Translations under genes and position numbers: made by a program
Origin: Deuterostichococcus epilithicus
Lineage: Eukaryota > Chlorophyta > Trebouxiophyceae > Prasiolales > Stichococcaceae
Assembly (NCBI GenBank): GCA_033439295.1
Contig: JAVTLE010000011.1
Span: 992,082 to 1,056,081, forward strand
DNA length: 64,000 bases
Reading direction: 5' to 3'
The notes under the pieces: model-generated
The model's database searches: none
Told to the model about the DNA's origin: nothing
The model's input: only the letters and a program-made list of their open reading frames with translations
Part shown: positions 34,534 through 45,833 of the stretch, in pieces
Position numbering within the stretch: position 1 is the first letter of the stretch
Layout of the letters: every line of letters starts with the position of its first letter

Positions 34534-34980
34534 TCATCCCGCCTTACCGGCTGCCTGCTTTGCCTGTCGCAAAAGCTCCTCAGCTGTCCCCTTCTGACTA
34601 GGCAGCGGCTTCCACGCTGCTCGGAGGATGATGATGACGACGAGCACGAACAGCACTCCGAGTGTTGGCAGCACCTGCGCACCGAGCGAGTGAAGATGCA
34701 TACTGGGCCGCACGACGTGCAAGCTTCTCCTCGGCAACAGAGGCGTAGCACAAATGTGGTAACATGCGGCACCCACGCGCTGCCAGCGGCGCGTTAGCAC
34801 ATCAGATGCCTGGCATGATGCCCCGTGGGATTCTTGCAAACGGTTTTCGATTCGACACTCCTGCTCTAACCCAAGCCGCACCCATCTGAGCTGCTCTTGG
34901 ATGTACTTGTTGTCCTGCTTGCGAGCGCGCTTCTCCACACTTTTTTCCTTCTTCCCCTGAGTCTTGGCTGCATGTAGCAA
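34534..34980 (-). CDS. Hypothetical small single-pass membrane protein
   Basis: I do not recognise this family. The frame ending at 34534-34536 encodes a very basic, Lys/Arg/Gln-rich, probably helical or coiled-coil segment (KKEKSVEKRARKQDNKYIQEQ), a less conserved-looking stretch, one strong membrane helix (LPTLGVLFVLVVIIIL) and a short amphipathic tail (AEELLRQAKQAAGKAG). The stretch between QEQLRW and MHLHSLG (about 34880-34710) starts GTGCGG and ends in an AG, so it is probably an intron whose removal would bring coiled coil and membrane helix together. An acceptor at about 34973 suggests an additional 5' exon further right that I could not place. A GTAAGG close to the stop may mark another splice. 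Cellular location would be a membrane, with the basic part exposed. Confidence 0.45.
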   Translation of the reverse strand: MLHAAKTQGKKEKSVEKRARKQDNKYIQEQLRWVRLGLEQECRIENRLQESHGASCQASDVLTRRWQRVGAACYHICATPLLPRRSLHVVRPSMHLHSLGAQVLPTLGVLFVLVVIIILRAAWKPLPSQKGTAEELLRQAKQAAGKAG

Positions 34981-35687
34981 GACATGAAATCACATCAGAA
35001 ATCAACGTCGAGATACTTTGTTGGTCTTACCGCGATGGCAGGAGCACATGATAAAGTGGAGCGCTGTGCACTCTGGTGTGACCGCCTATGCGCGCGTATG
35101 CAGCGAAGCGACATAGATTCAAGGCCGATCAACGCTCTCCGTGCCAGATGGAGCGCAATCGTGCCTATGCTACACAATTTGCCTAGAGTTTGCACTGGCT
35201 CAGCGCAGCATCGAGCAAGCATCACGGTCCAAGGACCAACAGCCAGTGGTCGACAGGCCTTGGCAGAGAGCACAATCTCGGCGACACTTGTTAACCCAAG
35301 ATCTCACGTAAGACCCATGCTGCACATAGTTGCGAACCAGGCGCGCTGTCGACGAGTAACAACAGGCGCGTACTGCGATCAGAGTGATTGGTCAAGGTAC
35401 CAGAGGTATCATCGCGATTCCGGCTCACCGTTGGTGCCCCTAGCCATCCTGCTGCCCCAGCCCAGATGCGCTCACGGTCTTTCGCCAAGTGGCAAACGGT
35501 GCCGCTGACCAGGACCCTCTTCCAAGGCGAATCGTAGGTGCAGTTGCACCACGAGGCGCGCGTACGAGCGAGGGGGGCTTGGTGCAAGGCGAAGCTATGC
35601 AGGAGTTCGGTACGGGAGATTTAGAAGTCTTTGCCCAGCTATCGGCGCATAATCGATGCACCGGCCTTGCCTCGGGGCCTTGTGGGC

Positions 35688-35705
35688 TTTAGGGCTAAAC
35701 CCTAA
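35688..35705. promoter_or_regulatory. Telo-box-like inverted pair
   Basis: TTTAGGG followed immediately by CTAAACCCTAA. AAACCCTAA is the plant telo-box, found in promoters of growth and translation genes; TTTAGGG is also the plant-type telomere unit. It lies between the membrane-protein gene (-) and the KH gene (+). Confidence 0.35.
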
Positions 35706-36221
35706 GCGAGCAAGCGTGCTCCCTCAGCCGGACCAATGGCAGGCCAGCAGGTCCATTTGGCAGCAGCCGTCCACCTAGTCCAACCTTTCAGCAGAACTTG
35801 TGCATCATCAAATTTTGCAGGGTGCATCCCGTGTGGCGACTAATGTCAAGGTCTGCGGCACTGGCGCATTTGGAGGCAACTGCTGCATGCCGCCGCAGCA
35901 GCAGTGTGCTCCTCTCGCGTTTCCTGCACTTTTCAGTCGCTGGCAGAGCCCGGCATGATGATGGGGTGCCCGCCAGACTCATCACCTCACGAGACCCACC
36001 ACCTCATGTCAATGGGTTTGCAGCAGACCGGCTACCATGCTGTTCTCCTGCATGCACATGACGGGAGCCGCTCAGTCCTTGTCCTGCAGGCTTCTCACGA
36101 TGCCTCTGTACAGATTGGGTCCACGCAGAGAAGTGGGACCAAATGTAGCCAGACCACGAGCATGACAAATGCGCTACTGTTGACAAGATGGAGGGCAAAG
36201 TGTTGAGCGGACTTCAATGGG

Positions 36222-36283
36222 GCGCACCTCTGGTGAGAAGGTCATTCATCGACGCGCACCTCTGATGAGAGGGTCATTCATCG
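36222..36283. repeat. Two-copy tandem duplication, 30-base units
   Basis: Copies at 36222-36251 and 36254-36283 differ at two positions (GCGCACCTCTG-TGAGA-GGTCATTCATCG). Intergenic; no known function. Confidence 0.85.
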
Positions 36284-36959
36284 GTTTGCCATGATGCCTG
36301 ACTGCTCACTTGGCCTGCATATGCAGCGTGTATCATTCTGTCAGATGCAGGTGAGCAGCGTCGGCTGACACTGGCACAGAGCCCACTGCAAAACTGTCTG
36401 CCGCGATTAGCTCGGTGCTGCGGGGCTTCGGCAGCATTGCTGTTGCCGGCCGCGGCAGGTTTTCATGTTGCACGTGATACCTTCATCGCATTATACCTGC
36501 CGACTGTGCGCGCGTCGGCAAGGGGCTAATGTGTGCTTCTGTGCTCAACATGACCTCAGACACCGCCGCCGATACACGTCACACCTGCTAGCTGCTTTCC
36601 CATCACAATGAACCTCCCAGGCGAGCTGATCAGCCTCAGATCACGCCGCCGTGACTCGCCGCGCCAGTGGTGTCAAGCAGCGGCGCCAAGCTAGCCGCGA
36701 ATTCTGAAGCCTGTCCTGCAGAGACCCTTGCGAGAGGATCGTATCCCATATCGCGCAGGTTTGATGGCGTCTTTAGTTCACGAGCCTGCAAGGGCGACGG
36801 TCGACACTGGTCGACATTCGTCAAAGTGCAGCGGACTGCATCGCGGCCCAGCATCCGCTATATAGCTTGCACCCAGCCCAGCAAAGCTGCATGTTGATGT
36901 GCGCTACCTGCGCTAGGTGAAAAAAACTGACTCTGTGAGCGTTTGGCGCTGACGTGATC

Positions 36960-36968
36960 AGGGTTTAG
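36960..36968. promoter_or_regulatory. Telo-box-like motif upstream of the KH gene
   Basis: AGGGTTTAG, reverse complement of CTAAACCCT, about 230 bases before the KH gene's start codon. Assigned by similarity to the plant telo-box only. Confidence 0.35.
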
Positions 36969-37197
36969 TCCGATCCTCGATTCCCCGGCCCAATCAGAAT
37001 CTAGTCAAGCACGACGACGTGGCGCCGCGCTACGGCCCTGCCATCTTGCGTTAGCCAGTCAGCTGGGTTCGTTTCAGCAGCAAAGACGCGACACACAAGT
37101 CCAAAGCGCAATCATCTTGTACGTTGGACGTGAGCCCTGTCGCAGAAGCACCCGGTAGGCGTCCGTCCTTGGAGGCGTCACAGCTACAAAGGAAGCT

Positions 37198-39356
37198 ATG
37201 CCGGGGCCCCCGCAGTTCCCCTTCGGCAAGGGCGGCTCCAGCATGAAGCTCAACACAGCAGGGCGGGGCGGATCGCTGCGTCTGCACGCCACGGCCACAG
37301 CCACTGCAGCCAGCGCAGCCAGTGCAGCCAGCAGCCGGGGCCACTTCCTGCAAAAAAGTGCACCGCAGTCGCAGAGGACGTCCCTGGGCAGCCGCCCTCT
37401 CACAGCTGGTGCGTGGCGCCCTGATTGCATGCATACTCTTTCCACGCGTTCGGCCCGCAGCGTTTGCTGCAGGAACCGCGCTTTCCTCACCGCCAGGAAG
37501 CTTCCCTCTCGTCAGGATGGGTCGATGGATCGGGCCTGTCAGCGCCGCAGGCACATCTTCTCTGTGGCAAAGCACGCTTCGCAGCGTGTCCAGCAGCGAT
37601 TTGCTGTGCCGGGGCCTTGACCTCGCCGTCACCTTGGACCCCACCGGGATCCTGGTCAGTCAGGACCGGAAATGGGGCTGAGCGCTAGTCCGCTTGCTCG
37701 ACCCGCACTCACGGAGTTTTTCTCATGTTCTTGCTCCATCGCTCCTGCAGGCACCCTTCGGCAGCAGGACCACTGGCTTTTGGACTTTTGGCCGCAGCGG
37801 TCTCTGGTGCATGGTGTCGCGACCTCAGCAGCAGCAGCCGCGCAGTCGGTGCAGACCCGGGAGCCGGCAGAGGCGAAGCCTTCGCGCAGCCAGCGGTCCT
37901 CGCTCGACGTGCAGCGGGATGTGCCGCTGCCGGATGAGCCGACAACGCCGGCGCAGCGGCAGGAGGGGCCGTTCCTGGATGCAGCCTCCAGCAGCAGTGA
38001 CTCGGCAGATGCCGCAGCTGCCGACAGCCCCACAGCGGCCTTACTCGCGATTCAGGAGGCGGTGCGGGACGCAGCCACCAGCAGCAGCAGCGCGGTCACC
38101 AGCAGCCCCGAGGTGGCATCAGACGCGCAGCAGCAGCAGCAGCCGCACAGCCCCACCAGCGACGCAGCCGGCAGCGCAGCGGCAGACAGTCCCCGCAGCC
38201 GCTTCAACAGCAAAAGCCCCACCAACGTGGTGGTTAGTATGCTGATGCCGCGCGCAATATCAGGCTGGCTGCTAGGCCCGGGCGGCTCGAAGGCAAAGGC
38301 AAATCAGATTCCAGGTGCCAAGTGGTGGCTCACTGACAGGACGTGGCAGATGGGCGGCCAGCAGAACCTCAGGTGAGTGCCTGTACTGGCTGCACGCTTC
38401 TCTTCCGGCTGCTGCAGTGCACAGTGCGTTCTGGCCACTGTGTGCTGCCCACTGGCTGGTCACCCTGCAGCTCAGCGCTCCTAGACGTGCTCAAAGACCT
38501 TAGCTGAGGCTGATTGCTCCTGCCGCGCAGGTTATTGCTCATCCAGGGTTCGCCCGAGAAAGTGGGTGACGTGCTGAAGGTACTGTTTGGCCTGATCTTC
38601 GCTGAGGGCGCGCCGAGCAACAACGCGTACTTCAAGTGAGCCTCTGGTTCTGCTGCCGATGCTGTACTGCCTTCTCGCAAGCCGCGGTCCTGCAAAAAGC
38701 ATATGTCTGATAGCACCGTGCATGCCCCGGTTCTCTGTTGGCAGAACTACACTATCTGCGTGCTGCTGACTGCCCTTGGTAGCTGCTGACGAGTCTGGTG
38801 TCTCAACTGCACAGGACGCGGGCTGGCCAGTATAAGGTGAAGGTCGTGCTGCAGACGTGGCTGGTGGGCAGCCTCTTGGGCAAGGAGGGCCACACCATCC
38901 GCAGCATCCAGGAGTCATCTGGCTCGCGCATGCAGGTGCTTGCTCAGTTCAGCCTTTTCCTTTTCCAAATTACAGCACTTGCTGTCTTGTGAGACCTGTT
39001 GCTGGTCAGTCAGCAGCGAGTGGCAGGAGCACAGTGCGGATGCAAAGTTGCTCCTGCCTGAAATTTGATTACCGATGCCAGATCGAGATTCGGTTGTGAG
39101 TCGAGCCCTTTGTGCCTTGCAGGTCGTGCCGCTCGAGCGGGCCATCAGTCCAACGGGAAAGAAGGAGCAGGCGCGGATAGAGGGCCCTGAGGCAGTGCTG
39201 GAGGTGGCGGCTGACAGCGTTGATGCCCTGGCGGCGGGCGCCCAGGCAGCATACCAGGCCATCGCAGTCAATCCCAAGTACAAGCCCTTCGTCAGGAAGT
39301 CGCCTGAGGATTACCCAGCGGCACTGCGGTGGAAGGTCGCCCAGGCAGCAGCCTGA
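37198..39356 (+). CDS. RNA-binding protein with two KH domains
   Basis: KH domains bind single-stranded RNA. Five exons close in frame into 430 residues: 37198-37408, 37751-38372, 38531-38635, 38815-38935 and 39123-39356. The first about 80 residues are Arg/Ser/Ala-rich with almost no acids and could be an organelle transit peptide. Next comes a long low-complexity region rich in Ser, Ala and Gln (DAASSSSDSADAAAAD, QQQQQPHSP). KH1 is NVVVSMLMPRAISGWLLGPGGSKAK with GPGG as the GXXG loop, followed by LLLIQGSPEKVGDVLKVLF. KH2 is YKVKVVLQTWLVGSLLGKEGHTIRSIQESSGSRMQV with GKEG in the loop, followed by ARIEGPEAVLEVAAD. A basic C-terminal tail ends DYPAALRWKV. Both GXXG loops are intact, so RNA binding is plausible. 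The RNA target is unknown. Confidence 0.78.
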
Positions 39357-40143
39357 ATGCACGATACGGCTTGCTGAACATGATGGGTTGGCGAGATGCC
39401 GCATGATTGCAATGCCACGATTGTTTGGAGACTTGTCATGCCGCGTAGGTTCGGCTGCTTTTCAGAACTGGAACGCACTGGGTTGAGAGCATCGGATTGT
39501 TGAGGGTACGCTGTATCTTTCGGGCAAGCATGTGTGTTGCAATGCATTGTTGTCGCACATCCTTTAAAGACCGCAAATTGCTGCGGAAGTTCTGTGCCCA
39601 AAGTTCCTTTGTCAACGACCTAGAGACGCAGCATCTGGTGCCAAACAATCGACACTTTACCTCGCTGTAGTCTTGCGGTGAATGTGGCCACTCGAATACA
39701 TTGCTGCCGCTGTGAGTCACTTCTGGCGGCTGCTCACACATGATTGGCCCCGCGCCATGCATTTCGTGGAGCACCAGTGTCTCCTCGATGGAACTATGTG
39801 ACTGTTACCAACAGCTCAAAGCAGAAAAGCAACCATTCTTCTAGATGGTTGCGAGCTTTTGGTGAAATTTTGCAGCGGAGGAAGGCATGGTACCCAGCAG
39901 ACGACCAAAAGGACCGCAGTGTCGTTTGTGTCGTTACTACGTTTTTCCATGTTGTGCGCCGTGCTTGCCTGGTCCACCGCAGGTACTTCACTTTACTGCA
40001 GCCTGGGCTTGCAGCAGGGCACCAGGTGGATCAGCTCCTTCAGACTGCCACCATTTGTCCGTTGAGCAACAGCTGCTCCACCGCTGCTTATTGTTGAAAC
40101 TCTCTGCTGCGCTCCCGCAAGCGAGATTCTCCGCCTTGCAGCC
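39357..40143. other. Convergent 3' intergenic region
   Basis: Between the KH gene stop (+) and the stop of the 75-residue gene (-). No coding block, RNA gene or repeat recognised. Confidence 0.45.
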
Positions 40144-40475
40144 TCATTCGGGCTTCTTCTCCACTTTGTCCGGTCGATCGCTGTGCTCCTGGACAACCTT
40201 CACATCGGCATGCCCGCTGTCAGACTTGTGCAGCATGATGTTTCGGATGCATGAGGCTCAATTTGCATGATGCTCACCCATACACGGAAGGGAGGCAATC
40301 GCATGAGTCGCTAGCGACATGCTGTCACCTCTCCGACTTGCGAGCCTCCAGGCTGTAGGTGCCCAGCCGTCTCCTTGGCCTTTTCCGCTGCCGCGGCACC
40401 AGCCTCTCCGACCTTCTCGCCGACGGCCTCAACCGTCTCGACGACAGGGTTCTTGTCCCCGCTTTGGTCGCTCAT
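40144..40475 (-). CDS. Small hydrophilic, highly charged protein (75 residues)
   Basis: Two exons, 40475-40329 and 40224-40144, join in phase 0 (GAG|GTGACA ... CACAAG|TCT). The product begins MSDQSGDKNPVVETVEAVGE, has an Ala/Lys/Glu-rich helical repeat (KVGEAGAAAAEKAKETAG) and ends in a charged tail (VKVVQEHSDRPDKVEKKPE). There are no hydrophobic core, membrane helix, Cys or Trp, so it is probably disordered in solution. The A-E-K-A-K-E-T-A-G style resembles group-3 LEA and other stress proteins, but I cannot assign a family. It is too short and too broken up for simple open-frame scans. It points away from the phosphatase gene, with a telo-box in the shared 690-base gap. Confidence 0.5.
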
Positions 40476-41167
40476 GACGCCGCTCTGCGCCTCGTGACCA
40501 GCGTCTCTTGTGATTCATGGCGCGGCAGGCAGCGCCAGCCCAGCAGGAAGCACATTTGTTCTGATTCAGCCATCGTCTGTTCGGTCTGAAGCTCAGGACC
40601 GATAAGTACCAGACAAAAGAGCAGGTTATTCCACTTGCCTGGTTGGCTCGCGGAGGAGCTGCTGTGCCAGAGACCGAATTGCTGTGCACAAGGGTTCATC
40701 AGCGTGCAGTTGGACCAGCAAGGTCTAGCCCCAGAAGCGTTGCCAGCGTTGCGTCTGGCTCCAATAGGCCTCACCAGTCGAATGCAAGCTGTTTAGTACA
40801 GGTCTTCTACGTAAACTGTTATGCAACGAAGGTCGAAGGCTCGAAGCCACGGCACAGTCATCAGTAGGTAAAGGGCACGAACTAGCGTCCCGGAATAGAT
40901 CCTAGGGTTTAGAACGCGTGCTGGCTGTGAGCCGGTCACCGACGTCTCGATTGGCAGTGCTGCAGACCTGCTGTGTGAGCTCTCCGCAACGTTGCAATCA
41001 ACTCTGCTCAGTGCTTCTCTCTCAAAGGGGTGTGACCGGCCATCGACAAGCGGTCGTTGAGGGGACACAGGCTGAGATAGACTTCTGGCACTTTTGATTC
41101 AAAGTCCTGTAGAAAGCGTGCGTGGACTCGCAGCAGCTCAGCGGCCTCCGGAGGGCACGGACAGGGC
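40476..41167. other. Shared divergent promoter region
   Basis: About 690 bases between the 75-residue protein gene (-) and the phosphatase gene (+). It contains a telo-box-like motif at 40902-40912 and nothing else I can name. Confidence 0.45.
40902..40912. promoter_or_regulatory. Telo-box-like motif
   Basis: CTAGGGTTTAG (complement CTAAACCCTAG) in the gap between two divergently transcribed genes. Assigned by similarity to the plant telo-box. Confidence 0.4.
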
Positions 41168-44100
41168 ATGAAGGCTACTGCCTTTCGGCGCAGCGTCGGA
41201 CGTTCGACCACAGAGTCTTCCCTGAGTGGCTTCTCTCCAGCAGCAACCTCAGCAAAGCAGCCCAGCACAGCGGCCTCCTGGCGCCCTCGCCAGCCGCAAC
41301 AGCCGTGGCGTCTAGCAGCGCCTTCATGCAGTAGCTTAAGAGCCAGCAGGCGGGATGGCCTCGCCCACAGGCGGACGGTGCTGCACACAGCAGCGCTGCT
41401 CACGGCGGTGCCCCACCGCCCTCCACCCGCGGTAGCTGCCCCGCCGCAGGCTCCGGTCGCCGGCCCAGCTCAGCAGCTCAATGGCTGCTCAAATGGCAGC
41501 AGCAGCGGCGACGAGGAGCCGCTCGTCCGGGACTGCCGCCCGGCAAACCCTCCGCTGCGCATCACTGCGCCTGGCCGCGTCGTTGCAGGTCCGCGCATGT
41601 CTTTAATGCTCGCAACTGTTTTCTGTTACGCTGCTGCATCGTCTGGAGGCGCTCGCATGCAGGCTTGGCAAGCAGCCGTGCATGTTGCCGATCCTGGTCG
41701 GTGCCTTTGTGTTTGTCGTGCTGCTCGCGAGCTGTGCATAACATGCATCTTGTCATGCCAAGCAGTTTTGCAATACCCTCGCGCAAGTGTTACTGATGTT
41801 GCCCAGCTTGACGAGCAGCTGCAGCACAGGCTATGGCCGCTGCGCTCTGCTGTCGCTGAAAGCTGACATCAAAGAGCTCTCAAGTCTTTTTTGGCCTGAC
41901 ACAGTGGGCGACATCCACGGCGACCTGGCAAAGGCCATCACTCTCTTCAAACTGGCGGGGGTGGTAGAGGAGGTGGACAGGCGCCTCATCTGGACTGGCG
42001 GTAACACGACTGTCGTGCAGCTGGGCGATGTCCTCGATCGCGGCAGCCAGGAAATCGGTGGGCATTGCTCTCGGCAGGCCGTCACAATCACAGCTTGGCC
42101 CCCTTCCATGCCGCTGTTGCGCAGCCTGTGGCCGAAACTACAGTCGCATTCCATGCGACCTGTGCCTGGGCTGATCAGTTAAATCGCGCCTCATTTTGTG
42201 CACACAAGGCACTCTGCGCTCGACGTTCACGCCCCTCAACAGGGTCGAATGCCCAGGACATGCTCCCTTGCTGAAAGCCGCTTTTCGTGCTGCAGCGTCG
42301 CTACAGCTGCTGCGCAACCTGGACCAGCAGGCTCGTGCCGAGGGCGGCGCGGTCTGGATGATCAACGGCAACCACGAGTCCCTCAACGTCGCCGGCGACT
42401 TCAGGTGGGCGCCTGTGCGGAGCGCCCGGCCACTGACATGTTGCCCCTTCGTTAAAGGCAATGGCCCTCCTTCACCCGTGTTTCCATCGAGCTCCATGCA
42501 TCCACAGAGCGCATGGCAGCCATGCTGATTGTGTTGCCGCGCCTTCTCGGATGCAGGTATGCCACGGAGGGCGGCATGCTGGAGAGCGCCATAATGGGCG
42601 GCCTGCGTGGCGTGGACGCCCACATGGCAGCCAACCAGCGCGCAGCGCGCATGCGCCTCTTCTCCCCGGGCGGCCACCTGGCCAAGGTGTGATCATGCAT
42701 CATGCCTGACACCAATGATGAGTCGCGGCCAGACCATCATCGATGGACCCTATGCGACATTTCTGTCGGCAGCATCGAGGCTGCAACTCGTCAGGGGCTC
42801 CCGCTGCCGCCAGCGCCTGCAGAAATTCTCTTCCCGTGTGAGGGTCCGACACTGCGCCCACCCAACCTGCGCATGCGAGCGCACGCCTTTTCTCGGCCTG
42901 CAGGAGCTGGCGCACAACCCGACCGTGCTCATTGTGAACGACACCATGTTTGCGCACGGCGGCGTGCTGATGGGGCACGTGCAGTATGGACTGGAGCGCA
43001 TAAACGCTGAGGTCGCCGCCTGGATGCGCGGCGACCGCCTCAGCGACGGCTCCCGCGCGCCGCCGCCTTTCCTCGCCATGGGGTGCGCTGACTGCGATGC
43101 TGTCCGTCAGCGACACAGCCCCTGATGTGCTCCGACCGATGCGAACGGTTCTGGGTGGGTGCTTGGCGGCAGCGTGCATTGGCACGCTCGCCTGCCTGTC
43201 GGAAGGTGGCGGTCATGGATGCGCTGCTGCCCTGGAGCAGCGTCATGGCACCAGGAACATGGCCGCAGGTGCAGCGCCCAAGCACATCGGTGCCAAGTGT
43301 AGTTTGGTTGGTCCGTGCTGACCCCGCCGCCTGCTGTCCTGCGCAGGGACCGCCGCAGCGTGATGTGGAACCGCACCTTCAGCCAAGAGTGCTTCGGCAC
43401 CTTTTACGATAAGTACCATGCCTGCAACCAGCTGCGACAGGTGCTGGACCGCACCGGCTGCAAGCGCCTCGTCATCGGCCACACCCCCCAGGTTTGTCAA
43501 CCGGCCAACTCTCACAGCCTTCCAAGCCCGCAGCCGGCCGGCCAGGCGCCGTGTGCTAGCTGCTGATTGGGAGTGGGCTGGGCTGCCGGGGTGCAGCGGC
43601 ATTCCCTAGGCAGACAAATGGCAGTGCCCGATCAGTTGGATCGTCAGCAGTAATCAGATGCCATTTGGCACCTCTTGGTCTTGCCATCTTCTGATCTGCT
43701 ACTTCTGCGCTGCTGCGCATTGGCCTGCTTCACGCCAGTTTTTTCGCAGCTGTCCTGTCCGACGCATTCACCCCGCCTCCGCTGCAGCAACAAGGGCTGA
43801 ACTCGGAGTGCGAGGGCATGGTGTGGCGGGTGGACGTCGGCATGTCGTCTGGCGTCCTCAACGCCCAGCCGCAGGTGCAGAACAGCCTGATCCGAGTCGG
43901 CCCCCACATGCGGTGGTGCCGGCGCACTCCGCCCTCACGTGGCATGCTGGCAAGCTTGTGCTGTGGCTCGTACTTGCAGCGACCTCGGCAGTGACATCTG
44001 CACGCCTTGTAGCTGCTGCCTTCCGCTCGTCTGCACAGTCTGAAGTACAAACTCGTTCGATTGCAGGCGCTGGAGATCGGCGAGGAACTGGAGGGCGAGG

Positions 44101-44222
44101 ACGAGCCACCGATCAAGGTGCTGGGTGACGCAATTCCGCCGGCAGCGATGCCGCACCTGGCGCGTGCAAATGCCTTCATGACGCGCAGCTTTGGCAGCGT
44201 CGGCGCCGTCAGCCGCATGTAG
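41168..44222 (+). CDS. Shewanella-like (SLP-type) PPP-family protein phosphatase
   Basis: Metal-dependent Ser/Thr or Tyr phosphatase; plant SLP1 enzymes are plastidial. Eight exons close into 459 residues: 41168-41588, 41905-42057, 42296-42404, 42557-42686, 42904-43082, 43347-43491, 43788-43874 and 44067-44222. The first about 65 residues (MKATAFRRSVGRSTTESS...) are Ser/Thr/Ala/Arg-rich without acids beyond one Glu, like a chloroplast transit peptide. All three metal-site motifs of PPP phosphatases are intact: VGDIHGD, QLGDVLDRG and INGNHESLN. Later conserved parts are RLFSPGG, DTMFAHGGV (catalytic His), MWNRTFSQE, VIGHTPQ and VDVGMSSGV. The spacing is that of the bacterial-like SLP group, not PP1/PP2A/PP2B. 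An upstream start is possible but the chosen Met fits a transit peptide. Regulation is not visible. Confidence 0.88.
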
Positions 44223-45833
44223 CGGCCGCAGCCTTCTGCGGCAGCGCAGCTCGGCAGGCTCGCGGCGGTGCGCCGCTGCCGCTGCCGTCCTCGTCGCCGC
44301 GCTGGTGGCACAGCGGCGACGGCAGTGGATCACCAGACTCGTCTGCCGCCGGCGGCTGCCGCCCCCGGTGGGCTCGTGCGGCGCGGCGCTGATTTGGCTC
44401 GGCCAAAGTGGAATAGATGTATAGCAGCACACGATGGGAAGGGTTGATCGGGAAATGGGGGCATGTATTGGGGCGGGGTCTGCACGCGCGCAGGCTGGGA
44501 CTCACGCTGGGACTCACCCTGCGGCGCCCCTTGCTTTCGTGTGTCCCAGGGATTGCAGGCGGCATGCCTTTTGCAGTGACACAATTGATTCTTGCTCCGC
44601 CTTTGCGGGATGGCCCTGCAGCTGAGGAGCACGACATGCTGGTCGGTGCCATGGGCAGTTGCCTGTGGATCTACGCCGCGTCGCCCGGCTGGCGCCGTTT
44701 CGCCACGGGAAAGTCGTGTCCCGACTCCCTTGGCAGTCGCAGCGGCTGTCTCACAGCCCCAGTCGGACACAGGGAACACACTCTTGTCATGCCTGCAGCA
44801 GAGAAACTTGGATTCTTCCAAAATTGGTCTGTCCTGAGATTTCGGCATGAGTGAAGCTTGTGAGAGAGCGAATGTCTGCTCAGCAGGGACTTCTACCTTG
44901 TTGTACACTAGTGTAGTTGTAACACGACATGGTTCCTTTCCTTGCACACTTGCTATCAATCTACTCTCTCACCACTTGTCGATACGGTCTACCTGACAGC
45001 AAACATCTCGACGACACGCTAGATCAAGCTCACCCTGGAGGGGTTCCACCATTGCAGGGGTCTCGTAGGACACAGAATCGGCAGGATGCTTGTGCTGGTG
45101 ATTCGTCAGGGCGATTATGGCTATATGTAGTCGGAGAGAAGGACTACGACGTGGCATTTGGAATTTGAGAGTTTTCAGATATAGATTACAACCATCGGGA
45201 GAGATCATGCAAAATCGGCCGCGTTTAACGACTGGCACTCAAAAACAATCATCTCCGAATATCTTGTCGAACTGCTGCCGCACACAGTGGGTTTTGCAGC
45301 TGTCAGATGGCTCGCTTCAGTTCTCCTCGGTGCCATCTGCTCGAGGGAAAAATAATCAGGTGTGCCAAAATCGCATTGCGCGGGAGCCAGGGCTCCCGCA
45401 CAACACTGGGGTGCACAACAATCAACGACACTCAAAAGCTACCTAGCCACCAGTGTTTCAGATAGCATCAGATGTCATCTCTAGCTCTGCTCTGCTTTCG
45501 TCTGCACAGAAACGAGCCGGCTCTGCGGCAGCCATCTCCAACACGACTCTGCTCAGCTGTCCACCTGCCCTCATGGGCATTCGTCGCGCCCATCATCCGT
45601 GTGTCTCTGCACTCTCGCCGTCAGCTAGTACCACACAGCGAAATCACACTCTAGTGTCCCCGATAAAATCGGGCGGCCGAAGCCAAGCCAGGCCTTCAAA
45701 ATCGGGTTGAGGTGGACCCCCAATCCCTTGCCAGAATCATCTCATCTACGGACGATGGAGAAATGCCTCGCATCTTGTGCACCTTGTGTCCGGCGGGCCA
45801 CGCTGCTTGCGCGCCGTCGGCGCCGATAAAACT
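44223..45833. other. Long convergent region without a recognised gene
   Basis: 1.6 kb between the phosphatase stop (+) and the DUF506 gene stop (-). Apart from the strong hairpin at 45380-45399 I see no coding block, tRNA, snRNA or repeat family. Open frames here have no recognisable motif. Confidence 0.45.
45380..45399. other. Perfect short inverted repeat (9-bp stem, 2-base loop)
   Basis: GCGGGAGCC-AG-GGCTCCCGC. Very GC-rich stem in an otherwise AT-richer intergenic stretch. Could be a cruciform, a transcript hairpin or chance. Confidence 0.6.

Larger units (their letters stand above)
34981..37197. other. Long region without a recognised gene
   Basis: 2.2 kb between the small membrane-protein gene (-) and the KH gene (+). 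It holds a telo-box pair (35688-35705), a 32-base-period duplication (36222-36283) and another AGGGTTTAG near the KH gene. Short open frames on both strands match nothing I know. A 5' exon of the membrane-protein gene may lie here. Confidence 0.45.
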
